A stretch of 64,000 nucleotides of DNA from Stanieria sp. NIES-3757 (GTDB lineage Bacteria > Cyanobacteriota > Cyanobacteriia > Cyanobacteriales > Xenococcaceae), in assembly GCA_002355455.1 (NCBI GenBank), contig AP017375.1, positions 3,534,001-3,598,000 on the forward strand. The letters are read 5' to 3'. The notes beneath the pieces were generated by a model that did not search any database, had not been told where the DNA came from, and worked only from the letters and a program-made list of their open reading frames with translations. Shown here piece after piece: positions 37,123-46,290 of the stretch (position 1 is its first letter; each line of letters starts with the position of its first letter). The position numbers and the translations under genes were made by a program.

Positions 37123-37207
37123 CGGAGAGGGTGGGATTTGAACCCACGGAACCTTTCGGTTCACTCGATTTCAAGTCGAGCGCGATCGACCACTCTGCCA
37201 CCTCTCC
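37123..37207 (-). tRNA. trnS: tRNA-Ser (TGA)
   Basis: Class II tRNA of 85 nt on the minus strand. The acceptor GGAGAGG pairs with CCTCTCC, the anticodon loop is CTTGAAA with TGA, the variable arm is GAACCGAAAGGTTC and the discriminator is G. CCA is not encoded. Confidence 0.94.
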
Positions 37208-37247
37208 AGGTACAGCTTTAATATAATAGCAAAAATGAATCCACAGT

Positions 37248-38171
37248 TTAAGCCAAAAAAGATCGAATTTGCTGAAAAAGAATTTCTTCACTAATGACAT
37301 TAAAGTCTCGATCCACCCAAATTAAAGAAGCTTGAGTTACTTGATGATGCTGTAAATGAACAAGAGAAAAACTTCTGTAGGAATCATTGTCTGTGTGTTT
37401 AATCCGAGGTACACAAGCAGAATTTAAATAAACAGTTCCTTCTGGACTTGTATTAATAATAGTTCTCAAGCGGTCTTTGCGATGGCGTAGACGATGATGC
37501 ATGTGTCCGAAGGTAACTAGAGGGATTGATTTACCTAAGATTCGGATTTTCTCAATGGCATCAGTAAAATCAGGATCGCCATGATCACCACCAAGAGGTT
37601 GCCAATCTTTGCCACAAGAATCTTCTGGTAATTCTCCTAATCCTGTGGGTCCATTATGACCGATCATAATCACAGTATCGTAAAGTGTAGCAGCAGCAGC
37701 AGCTACAATGCGAGTAGTCGACTCGGCGAAATTATTCACTTGATAGCGATCGCGATAAAAGTCTTCGTTTTTCCATTCCGCACCACCCCAACTGAAGGGA
37801 CGACTACCGACTATAGATAATTGAAATTGGGGCAAATCGAGTTTAGCAAAACCAACATGAGTTTCTCCTAATAAGTCTAGCTGCTGTTGGACTCGATCTT
37901 CTTTGCTGCGATCATAGGGTGCTTTGGCTCTTCCCCAAGGAGAAGCAGTGTACCAACAATCGTGATTACCTAAAATAACTGCTTTAGGAATATTAATGGC
38001 AGTAATTTGGCGGACTATTTCAATCGATTCATTACCAAAATCGCCTACAAATAAAACTAAATCTACACCAAGATGTTGTAACGCTTGTTCATCTGCTGCT
38101 TCCCATTGATCGTGAACATCTCCTACAATTGCAATTTTAAGAGGTGAGGTTTGATTCTCTGTTTCGGTCAT
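37248..38171 (-). CDS. Metallophosphoesterase (cyanobacterial TIGR04168-like family)
   Basis: A 307-residue calcineurin-type phosphoesterase. Metal motifs appear in order: VGDVHDQ, LFVGDFGNE, ILGNHDCW, MIGHNGP and FGHMHHRLRH. No signal peptide is present, so it is cytoplasmic. It resembles a family conserved in cyanobacteria and plants; the substrate is unknown. It stands alone beside tRNA-Ser. Confidence 0.85.
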   Translation of the reverse strand: MTETENQTSPLKIAIVGDVHDQWEAADEQALQHLGVDLVLFVGDFGNESIEIVRQITAINIPKAVILGNHDCWYTASPWGRAKAPYDRSKEDRVQQQLDLLGETHVGFAKLDLPQFQLSIVGSRPFSWGGAEWKNEDFYRDRYQVNNFAESTTRIVAAAAATLYDTVIMIGHNGPTGLGELPEDSCGKDWQPLGGDHGDPDFTDAIEKIRILGKSIPLVTFGHMHHRLRHRKDRLRTIINTSPEGTVYLNSACVPRIKHTDNDSYRSFSLVHLQHHQVTQASLIWVDRDFNVISEEILFQQIRSFLA

Positions 38172-38421
38172 TATGAAATTAAACTTTTTTCTTCTACTGA
38201 ATATCCTATCCGAACTAATTGGAAAAATCAGCGATGACCGATTCTAGTCAACATTGCGGTTTTTATTAATGATTGATTATTGAAAAAGATTTTACTTCCC
38301 CGAGATGATAATAGGAGATACAGGAAAACTCAAGCTATTTAAAATTGTTAAAATTGGCGATCGCAGTTAGGAGAAAATATTAATTTGCCTTTGGCTTAAC
38401 TCAACCTACTAGCTAGCGGAA

Positions 38422-38925
38422 CTATAAAGTAGGGGGAACAAGTTTTACTTTATACTTGGTTAAAGCAAGTTCAACAAATTTTTCAATGTCGGCTGGAGAA
38501 GGAGGAACAGAAAGGTTACGCTTTTCTTTCTCACTCATAAGTAGATTTACTAGCTGTCCTATTTCTGCATAAAATTGCTCACCTCCTGGTGGTGTTACCC
38601 ACATTAAGACTTTGGCAGTTGTTGAGCCGATATTTTTAAACCCGTGACCTTTACCTTTTGGAAAATAAAGGTATGTTCCAGGAATTGCAGTAATAGTCCG
38701 CTCGTCAAGCTGGTACTCAACTTTCCCTTCTAAAATATAGTGCGCTTCGTCTTCTTCATTAATATGTTGTGGTGTGTTGCTTTGGGGTTGCAGTACCATC
38801 TCTACTAGTGCATACTTTCCATCTGTATCTTCTCCCGTAGCCAGAAAGGTGTAGAGATCACCTAGTGCTAAGTATGTAGCACCTTTACCTGGCTCAACCA
38901 AAGTAGCTTTGAGATTGACTGTCAT
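38422..38925 (-). CDS. Cupin-domain protein
   Basis: A 167-residue single-domain cupin. Motif 1 is seen as PQHINEEDEAHYILEGKVEY, with H, E and H-type metal ligands, and motif 2 as PKGKGHGFKNIG. Small cupins may be dioxygenases, isomerases or sugar-binding proteins. The neighbours give no hint of a pathway. Confidence 0.8.
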   Translation of the reverse strand: MTVNLKATLVEPGKGATYLALGDLYTFLATGEDTDGKYALVEMVLQPQSNTPQHINEEDEAHYILEGKVEYQLDERTITAIPGTYLYFPKGKGHGFKNIGSTTAKVLMWVTPPGGEQFYAEIGQLVNLLMSEKEKRNLSVPPSPADIEKFVELALTKYKVKLVPPTL

Positions 38926-39232
38926 AATAATCGCCCGATTAAATACTTTACTTTCCTTTTGTGAACAGCCTAAATCTGGATAGATATACTTTTAACCCTA
39001 CTGATGTTTTCTTTATTCACAAATAATAGGTAATAAAATTTAACAGCTTTATGTTGACAATATTAACGGTAGTAATTACAAGAGCTTTCAAATATTTACA
39101 TCACGGAATCGTCCCACCAATTAAAAGGAAGTCATTGACAGAAATAGTCTGTTGGTTGGGTTGAGGGACGAAACCCAACAACTGCTGAAGATAAGATATC
39201 GGTTAACTTCTATGTAGTTCAAAAAAGATAGA
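38926..39232. other. Intergenic region with a short dispersed-type hairpin
   Basis: A 307-bp spacer without coding frames of note. It contains GTTGGGTT-gagggacga-AACCCAAC (39155-39179), a sequence of the kind found dispersed in cyanobacterial genomes (GTTGGGTTGAGGGACGAAAC). The rest is AT-rich and should hold the promoter of the cupin gene. Confidence 0.6.
39155..39179. repeat. Hairpin of the GGGTTTCGTCCCTCAACCC repeat type
   Basis: Perfect 8-bp stem GTTGGGTT/AACCCAAC with a 9-base loop, located just beyond the uvrC stop. It might also serve as a weak terminator, although no T-run follows. Confidence 0.6.
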
Positions 39233-41125
39233 TTAATTAGGATGAAAATAGTCGTAAATTTCCTGAGCTAAACTATTACCAATACCAGGAACTTCTGTTA
39301 ATTGTTTAAGCGAAGCTTCACGAATGTAATCAACCGAATGAAAATGGGCGAGTAACTGTTTTTGCCTGTGAAAACCCAAACCAGGAATTTCTTCTAAACG
39401 CGATCGCTTGTTTTTTTGGAGTCTTTGTTGGCGATGAAAACTAACGGCGAAACGATGGGCTTCATCTCGAACTCGGCGTAATAATTGGACTCCTGGTTGT
39501 TCGGAATTAGTAGTTAATGGTTCGGATTCTCCTGGTAAAAAAATCTCTTCTCTTTTTTTGGCTAAACTGACAACTTTGACTACTTCTAATAAGTTTAATT
39601 CTTGTAAAACAGCTACGACTGCTGATAGTTGTCCTTTGCCACCATCAATCATTACTAAATCAGGAAAATTTTCATCGAAATCTTCAGAAGAGGCAGCAAT
39701 TACATTATCATCAACTGCATATTTACGAAAACGACGACGAATTACTTCCGCCATACTAGCAAAGTCATCAGAATGACCAATCGTAACCGTAGGATTTTTG
39801 ATTTTATAGTGACGATAGTGTTGTTTAGCAGCAACTCCATCGATAAAAACTACTTGAGAAGCAACGGCATTAGAACCCTGAATATGTGAGATGTCATAAC
39901 CTTCGATTCGTTTGGGAAGTTCTGGTAAATCTAAGATAGTAGCTAAGTCTTGTAAAGCTTGTTCATTGCGATCGCTGTTTTTTTGAGTGCGTTCTAATTC
40001 GTATTGGGCATTACGTTCGACCATTTCGATCAATTCGGCTTTGGTTTGTCTTTGGGGAACGATTAAATTGACTTTGCGCCCTTTTTGTTGGGTTAACCAT
40101 TCAGTTAAGATTTCTGCTTCAGGTAGTTCATGTTGTAATAAAATTTCGCTGGGAATTTCTATCGAGTCGACAGAAGCATAATGTTCTTCCAACACTCGTT
40201 GTAAAATCGCCCCTGGTGTAGCAGATTTTGCTTCTGCAAAAAATCCCAATCTTCCCACTAATCTCCCAGCCCGAATTTGAAACAATTGAATACAACAATG
40301 TTGCTCATTACTTGCTAAAGCGATCGCGTCACGGGAAATGGTATCATCGGGTAGAGAAACTTTTTGATCGGCATTGAGAGCGTATAAAGCTTTAATTTGG
40401 TCGCGGAATTTCCCTGCTTGTTCAAAATTTAACTCTTCAGCAGCTTTTTCCATTTGTGTTTGCAGCATTTTAACTAATTCATCGGTTCTGCCTTGGAAAA
40501 TCATCGCTACTTTTTGCATCGTTTGACGATACTCTTGAGGCGTAATTAAGCTTTGGCACACACCAGGACAACGCCCTAGATCGTAGTTGAGACAGGGACG
40601 GTCTTTAAATAAGGGTTTGGGACGCTGACGTAAAGGAAACGTGCGTTTGATAATATGAAGAGTGTATCTTAGTAGACGAGTATCTACATAAGGGCCATAA
40701 TAACGGTCTTCTGGTTTGTTTAATTTTCTTTTACGGGTAATAAAAATCCGAGGATACTCTTCTGACCAAGTGATACAAACGTAGGGATATTTTTTGTCGT
40801 CTTTTAATAGTACGTTGTAGTAAGGTTGATGTTGTTTGACGAGATTGGCTTCTAAAGCTAAAGCTTCCGCTTCAGTATCGGTAACAATAAACTCGATCTC
40901 AACGATCTGACGCACCATCATTTTAATGCGATCGCTCAAACGATTGGTATCGCGGAAATAAGAACGAACTCGCGCCCGCAGTTTTTTGGACTTACCAATA
41001 TAGAGAATATCTCCCTGGCGATCGCGCATGAAGTAGACTCCAGGTTCAGCAGGGATTTCTTTGAGGCGAGTTTCTAAACGTTCGGGTTCTTTAATTAAGG
41101 ATTTGGTTTCTATCAGTGCAGTCAT
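39233..41125 (-). CDS. uvrC: Excinuclease ABC subunit C
   Basis: A 630-residue nuclease of nucleotide excision repair that makes both incisions around UvrB-bound lesions. The GIY-YIG domain starts at residue 25 ([20 protein letters not shown]); a four-cysteine cluster is in [13 protein letters not shown]; the UVR motif is near residue 220; the RNase H-like domain contains [16 protein letters not shown] and [12 protein letters not shown]; two helix-hairpin-helix motifs end the protein ([19 protein letters not shown]). Length and order are normal. It stands alone. Confidence 0.97.
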   Translation of the reverse strand: MTALIETKSLIKEPERLETRLKEIPAEPGVYFMRDRQGDILYIGKSKKLRARVRSYFRDTNRLSDRIKMMVRQIVEIEFIVTDTEAEALALEANLVKQHQPYYNVLLKDDKKYPYVCITWSEEYPRIFITRKRKLNKPEDRYYGPYVDTRLLRYTLHIIKRTFPLRQRPKPLFKDRPCLNYDLGRCPGVCQSLITPQEYRQTMQKVAMIFQGRTDELVKMLQTQMEKAAEELNFEQAGKFRDQIKALYALNADQKVSLPDDTISRDAIALASNEQHCCIQLFQIRAGRLVGRLGFFAEAKSATPGAILQRVLEEHYASVDSIEIPSEILLQHELPEAEILTEWLTQQKGRKVNLIVPQRQTKAELIEMVERNAQYELERTQKNSDRNEQALQDLATILDLPELPKRIEGYDISHIQGSNAVASQVVFIDGVAAKQHYRHYKIKNPTVTIGHSDDFASMAEVIRRRFRKYAVDDNVIAASSEDFDENFPDLVMIDGGKGQLSAVVAVLQELNLLEVVKVVSLAKKREEIFLPGESEPLTTNSEQPGVQLLRRVRDEAHRFAVSFHRQQRLQKNKRSRLEEIPGLGFHRQKQLLAHFHSVDYIREASLKQLTEVPGIGNSLAQEIYDYFHPN

Positions 41126-41353
41126 GAACAGACTTAAATTACTTCCTCTTTAGATCATAGAAAAATTTTGATTGTTGAGATCGACAGCATTGATAAATAG
41201 AGGCGAGATGTCTAATATGAAATACTTAAATTTTTGCTATGCTCAACAATTTTTCAAATTTTTTGAGCTTAAGTTCAGTAATTTTGATGAAGTCATAATT
41301 TTGAACCTTGATTAAATTCTACTAAATATTGATTATTTGAAGCTCTATAAATT

Positions 41354-43822
41354 ATGGCAATGTTTACAATTTATAAAGGAACTAACGATAATGATTCTTT
41401 AGTAGGAGGAACTGGGAATGATTATCTTTATGGTTATTTAGGTAACGATACTTTAAAGGGATTAGCAGGAATAGACATTATTTCTGGTGGAGTAGGGAAT
41501 GACTCTATTGAAGGTGGATTAGGTAATGATCAGCTTTCCGCAGGAAAGAACTATTATACGGTAGAAACAGGTAATGACACTCTCAAGGGTGGTAATGGAG
41601 ACGATCTTATCTGGGTTAATGGTGGTATCGATAGTGTTGATGGTGGTATCGGTAGGGACTATTTTATTCTCGACTTATCCTACGCTACTGACGATCTAAC
41701 AATTGATTATTCTAACCCGAACAATGGTACTTCTTCCAATGGCTCAACGTTTCAGAATATCGAAGGGATAACTATAGAATCTGGTTCGGGCAATGATAGC
41801 CTCAATGTACCTGGGATTAGTTACAGTCAAATATATAGTGGCGGAGGGAATGATACTCTTCAAGGAAGTTCTGGTGATAACAATCTCGAAGGGGAAGAGG
41901 GAAATGATTCAATCATAGGTGGTAATTCCCAAGACACAATCTACGGTGGTAATTGGCGTGATGACGATGGTGATAATGGGTTAGATACTCTGGTTGGTAA
42001 TGCTGGTAATGACAGGCTTTTTGGTCAAGCAGGAGATGATAGCTTAGATGGCGGTGAGGGAGACGATCAACTCTATGGTCAAAAAGGCAATGACTCTATT
42101 GTAGGTGGGTTAGGTAACGATCTGCTTTACGCTGGGAAAAATATGTACTTAGAAACAGGCGATGATACCCTAAATGCTGGCGATGGCAATGATACTATTT
42201 ACGTGGCTGGTGGTGTCGATAGTATTGATGGTGGTATTGGTACGGACGATCTTAATGTCTGGTTATCTAACGCTATTAACAATCTAACAATTGATTATTC
42301 TGACCCGAACAATGGTACTTTTTCTAATGGCATAACGTTTCAGAATATCGAACGAATAAAACTAAACTCTGGTTCGGGTAATGATAACCTCAATTTATCT
42401 GGGATTAGTTATAACAATTACTTGGGTAGTAGAGTATATAGTGACGAAGGTGATGATACTCTAGTTGGAGGTTTGGGTTATAACGATCTCAGTGGGGGAC
42501 AGGGAAATGATTCAATTATAGGTAGTAATTCCAATGACAACCTCTCTGGTGGTAGTGGTAATGACACTCTCGATGGCGGTGTAGGTAATGACACACTATA
42601 CGGAGGAAGAGGAAACGATAGTTTGGTTAGCGGTAATAATAACGACCTACTCATTAGTAACGAAGGTTCAGATTTATTATTGGCTGGTAGTGGTAATGAC
42701 ACTCTTTATGGTGGTGCTGGTAATGACACTCTTTATGGCAGTGTAGGTAATGATAGCCTAATGGGTCAACAAGACGATGATACTTACATTGTCGATAGCC
42801 TAAGTGATATCGTTACAGAGAAGTATGCTGGAGGTATAGATACGATTCAAACTGAACTTGACTACAGTTTAGCCTCCATTACTAACGTCGAAAATTTGCT
42901 TTTGACAGGGACTGTTGCTCTAAATGGAAGAGGAAACATTCTCAAAAATACCATTACAGGGAATAGTAACAATAATACTCTTAACGGTAGTTCAGGAGAT
43001 GATACTCTCAATGGCGGTGCTGGTAATGACAGTTTAATCGGTGATTTTGGTAATGACAGTTTGAACGGTGGCTTAGATAACGATACATTGATTGGCGGTA
43101 ATAATAACGACTTACTCAATGGTAACGAAGGTTCAGATTTATTATTGGCTGGTACTGGTAATGATACTCTCAATGGTGGTACTGGTAATGATACTCTCAA
43201 TGGTGGTGCTGGTAATGACAGCCTAATTGGAGGAACAGGAAATGATAGTTTGGTTGGTAGTACAGGAAATGATGTTTTCAATGGTGGAGAGGGTAACGAT
43301 ATTTACTCTATTGATAGTATCGACGATGTAATTTTAGAAAATTCTGGTGAAGGAATAGATACGGTTAAAAGCTTGGTTAATTATTCTTTAACAGAAAATG
43401 TGGAAAAATTAACTCTGCTTGAAACAGATGCTCTTAGCGGTACGGGTAACAACCGCAATAATACCATCGTCGGCAATAGGGGAAATAATCTCCTTCACGG
43501 TGGAGAGGGGAATGATCTTATTCGCGGTAATGAAGGTAATGATGTTATTTATGGAGATTTAGGATTAGATAAGTTGTATGGTGGTGTTGGGACAGATACC
43601 TTTGCGATTCAACTTAATCTAGATAAAGATACTATCTATGATTTTCAAGTTGGTAGCGATCGCTTGGGATTATCTGATAGTCTTAGTTTTGGCGATCTAA
43701 CTATTACTGCTAATTACAATAATTCAGCCACTTTGATCAAAGATAATACTAATAATGTCTTGGCTATTTTATCTGGAATAAATTCTAGTCTGATTACGCA
43801 AGCAGATTTTGTAACTCTTTAA
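41354..43822 (+). CDS. RTX calcium-binding repeat protein
   Basis: An 822-residue acidic protein made mostly of GGxGxDxLx nonapeptides, such as GGTGNDYLYG, GGAGNDTLYG and GGEGNDLIRG, which fold as calcium-bound beta-rolls. Two half-length internal copies share LTIDYSNPNNGT/LTIDYSDPNNGT and TFQNIE blocks. Around residues 480-520 and 650-690 are DDTYIVDSLSDIVTE- and EGIDTVKSLVNYSL-type connecting modules. No Sec signal is present, and the C-terminus (LAILSGINSSLITQADFVTL) fits type I secretion. No export genes are nearby. No catalytic domain is seen, so it may be an S-layer or adhesin-like protein. Confidence 0.88.
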   Translation: MAMFTIYKGTNDNDSLVGGTGNDYLYGYLGNDTLKGLAGIDIISGGVGNDSIEGGLGNDQLSAGKNYYTVETGNDTLKGGNGDDLIWVNGGIDSVDGGIGRDYFILDLSYATDDLTIDYSNPNNGTSSNGSTFQNIEGITIESGSGNDSLNVPGISYSQIYSGGGNDTLQGSSGDNNLEGEEGNDSIIGGNSQDTIYGGNWRDDDGDNGLDTLVGNAGNDRLFGQAGDDSLDGGEGDDQLYGQKGNDSIVGGLGNDLLYAGKNMYLETGDDTLNAGDGNDTIYVAGGVDSIDGGIGTDDLNVWLSNAINNLTIDYSDPNNGTFSNGITFQNIERIKLNSGSGNDNLNLSGISYNNYLGSRVYSDEGDDTLVGGLGYNDLSGGQGNDSIIGSNSNDNLSGGSGNDTLDGGVGNDTLYGGRGNDSLVSGNNNDLLISNEGSDLLLAGSGNDTLYGGAGNDTLYGSVGNDSLMGQQDDDTYIVDSLSDIVTEKYAGGIDTIQTELDYSLASITNVENLLLTGTVALNGRGNILKNTITGNSNNNTLNGSSGDDTLNGGAGNDSLIGDFGNDSLNGGLDNDTLIGGNNNDLLNGNEGSDLLLAGTGNDTLNGGTGNDTLNGGAGNDSLIGGTGNDSLVGSTGNDVFNGGEGNDIYSIDSIDDVILENSGEGIDTVKSLVNYSLTENVEKLTLLETDALSGTGNNRNNTIVGNRGNNLLHGGEGNDLIRGNEGNDVIYGDLGLDKLYGGVGTDTFAIQLNLDKDTIYDFQVGSDRLGLSDSLSFGDLTITANYNNSATLIKDNTNNVLAILSGINSSLITQADFVTL

Positions 43823-43854
43823 GCAAAGTTAAATTAACATTTGATTCAGCAGTT

Positions 43855-43879
43855 AGTGGGAAAATTAGCCCACTTTTTT
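43855..43879 (+). terminator. Intrinsic terminator after the RTX gene
   Basis: AGTGGG-aaaattag-CCCACT followed by TTTTT, 33 bp past the stop. Confidence 0.8.
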
Positions 43880-43932
43880 GCTTGTGTTATTAATTTAAAA
43901 ATAAAAATAGTTTTTTGGTGCGATTTTTGTTA

Positions 43933-44979
43933 ATGATTAATTTGCATCGCCGTCAGTTTTTGCTGACAGTTATTGGTTTAGTTATAGCGATCGCTTTTGC
44001 TACTGTTAATAACTTAATTGCGGTTAAAGCAGTTCCCGATGGTGTTAGCGATAACAAAGCCAAAATTGTGGTAATTAGCGATCTTAATAGCCAATACGGT
44101 TCGACTACCTACGAACCAGAAGTACATCAAGCAATTTCTTTAATCCAAAAATGGCAACCAGATTTAGTTCTTTGCGGTGGTGACATGATCGCAGGACAAA
44201 AATTAAGCCTAAGTACTACACAAATTAAAGCCATGTGGGCAGCCTTCGATCATCAGATTGCCAAACCCCTCCGCGATCGCTCAATTCCCTTTGGTTTTAC
44301 AATTGGTAATCACGATGGTTCAGGGGCAATTTCAGAAGGAAATGAAATTTTTAAACGAGAACGAGAGTTAGCCTCGGCTTATTGGAACGATCCTAAACTT
44401 AATTATAATTTAAATTTTATAGATAAGGCTCAATTTCCGTTTTATTATACCTTTGAATATCAAGGAATTTTTTTCTTAGTCTGGGATGCTTCGACTAATG
44501 TTATTTCTCCACAACAACTAAGTTGGGTAGAACAAAGTTTGGCTAGTAATGAGGCTCAACAAGCCAAGATGAGAATTGCGATCGGACATTTACCCTTGTA
44601 TCCAGTCGCAGTAGGAAGAGAGAAATCGGGAGAGTATCTAAAAGAAGCGGAAAAGTTGCGTAATTTGTTAGAAAAATATCAAGTTCATACTTATGTAAGC
44701 GGACACGATCATGCTTACTATCCAGGCAAAAAAGGTCAACTTCAATTACTCAATGCAGGAGCTTTAGGCAGTGGTCCAAGACAGTTACTTAATAGCAATT
44801 TACCACCGCGCAAAACTATTACTATAGTTGACATTAATTTATCGGCTTCCAGCACAGTTTATACAACCTATGACCTTCAAACATTAGAAATTATCGATCC
44901 TCTTTCCTTACCACCAATTATTTTTGCTCCCAATGGTAAAGTTTTACGTCGAGACTTAACTCAAGCAGAAAAATCCTAA
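43933..44979 (+). CDS. Exported metallophosphoesterase
   Basis: A 348-residue calcineurin-like phosphoesterase. The N-terminus NLHRRQFLLTVIGLVIAI resembles a twin-arginine signal followed by a hydrophobic stretch. Metal motifs are VISDLNSQY, LCGGDMI, TIGNHDGSG, AIGHLPLYP and YVSGHDHAYY. The ATG at 43933 is preferred over upstream TTG and GTG codons at 43915-43920. Members of this group act on nucleotides or phosphodiesters in the periplasm; the substrate is unknown. Confidence 0.82.
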   Translation: MINLHRRQFLLTVIGLVIAIAFATVNNLIAVKAVPDGVSDNKAKIVVISDLNSQYGSTTYEPEVHQAISLIQKWQPDLVLCGGDMIAGQKLSLSTTQIKAMWAAFDHQIAKPLRDRSIPFGFTIGNHDGSGAISEGNEIFKRERELASAYWNDPKLNYNLNFIDKAQFPFYYTFEYQGIFFLVWDASTNVISPQQLSWVEQSLASNEAQQAKMRIAIGHLPLYPVAVGREKSGEYLKEAEKLRNLLEKYQVHTYVSGHDHAYYPGKKGQLQLLNAGALGSGPRQLLNSNLPPRKTITIVDINLSASSTVYTTYDLQTLEIIDPLSLPPIIFAPNGKVLRRDLTQAEKS

Positions 44980-45066
44980 TTATTGTTGATCTAGATCGAG
45001 AGCTTTCTTAGTTTTTCTCTGTAATAATTTTTATTAGGGATAACCCAAGCATAGAGTAAAGAAGAG

Positions 45067-46257
45067 ATGAATTTAAACAAATTGGGTGTCTATTTAGGAA
45101 TATTAGCACTCGGTGTTAGTGCGGGGTTTTGGAGTAGTCGTTATTTACGGCAACCGATAAATATCGTCGAAAAACCTCAAACCTATTCAAACACTATACC
45201 AACTTTATCTCCAGGCTCAAATTTCACCAATCTCAATCAAAACGTTAACTTTATTGCTCAAGCTGTCCAAAAAGTTGGGCCAGCAGTAGTAAGGATTGAT
45301 GCTGCACGTCAAGTTTCTTCCAGCATTCCCGAACAATTTAAACAGCCTTTTTTCCATCGTTTTTTTGGTAGTGATCAATCTGTCCCTGAAAAAGTAGAAC
45401 GAGGAACTGGTTCAGGTTTTATTGTTAGTTCTGATGGTCGTTTACTGACCAATGCTCACGTGGTTGAAGGTACAAACCGAGTTCAAGTAACTCTTAAAGA
45501 TGGTCAAATTTATGAAGGGGAAGTGTTAGGAGTTGATTTAATTACGGACATTGCTGTAGTTAAAATCGAAGGAACTAATTTACCTACAGTGACTTTCGGT
45601 AATGGTGATAATCTTACTCCAGGAGAATGGGCGATCGCAATTGGGAATCCTTTGGGTTTGGATAATACAGTAACAGTTGGAATTATTAGTGCAATTGACC
45701 GCTCTAGTTCTCAAGTGGGTGTACCAGATAAACGAGTAAAATTTATTCAAACTGATGCAGCCATTAATCCTGGGAACTCAGGAGGCCCTTTACTTAATGC
45801 GGAAGGAGAGGTAATTGGCATCAATACTGCTATTAGAGCAGATGCTCAAGGGTTGGGTTTCGCAATTCCGATTGAAACGGCTCAACGTATAGCCAATCAA
45901 TTGTTTACTAAAGGTAAAGCCGATCATCCCTATTTAGGCATTCACATGATTACTCTCAATCCGAACACCAAAGAAGAGATTAATCTTAACAGCGATTATA
46001 AGTTTAATGTAACCGAAGACCAAGGAGTTTTAGTCGTTCGGGTTGTGCCTCAATCTCCTGCTGCTAAAGCAGGTTTACAAGAAGGAGATGTGATTAGTAA
46101 AGTCGGTAATTATCCTGTCGCAACGGCTAATCAAGTCCAGGAGCAAGTCGAAACCAGCGAAATTGGGACAGCGTTAGAAGTCGAAATAATCAGGAACGGT
46201 ACAATAAAAGTTGTTGAAGTACGACCAGGAGCTTTTCCTCAATCAGAATTTGAATAG
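45067..46257 (+). CDS. HtrA/Deg-family serine protease
   Basis: A 396-residue trypsin-like protease with one PDZ domain, the Hho/HtrA type of cyanobacteria. A signal anchor occupies residues 8-24. The catalytic triad is H in LLTNAHVVEG, D in DLITDIAVVK and S in NPGNSGGPLLN. The PDZ domain follows (VVPQSPAAKAGLQEGDVISK). It degrades misfolded envelope proteins. Which of HtrA, HhoA or HhoB it matches cannot be decided by eye. The DinG-like gene starts 33 bp downstream. Confidence 0.93.
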   Translation: MNLNKLGVYLGILALGVSAGFWSSRYLRQPINIVEKPQTYSNTIPTLSPGSNFTNLNQNVNFIAQAVQKVGPAVVRIDAARQVSSSIPEQFKQPFFHRFFGSDQSVPEKVERGTGSGFIVSSDGRLLTNAHVVEGTNRVQVTLKDGQIYEGEVLGVDLITDIAVVKIEGTNLPTVTFGNGDNLTPGEWAIAIGNPLGLDNTVTVGIISAIDRSSSQVGVPDKRVKFIQTDAAINPGNSGGPLLNAEGEVIGINTAIRADAQGLGFAIPIETAQRIANQLFTKGKADHPYLGIHMITLNPNTKEEINLNSDYKFNVTEDQGVLVVRVVPQSPAAKAGLQEGDVISKVGNYPVATANQVQEQVETSEIGTALEVEIIRNGTIKVVEVRPGAFPQSEFE

Positions 46258-46290
46258 TGGATTGGTCGGATTAGTTTCGATGAGGCAATT

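Noticed and set aside
42478-43281. Minus-strand frames rich in serine, leucine and proline
   Set aside because: They are complements of the RTX repeats, with no start context or family likeness.
41354-43822. Tandem repeats here as a CRISPR array
   Set aside because: The repeats are 27-bp coding units translating to GGxGxDxLx and have no spacers.
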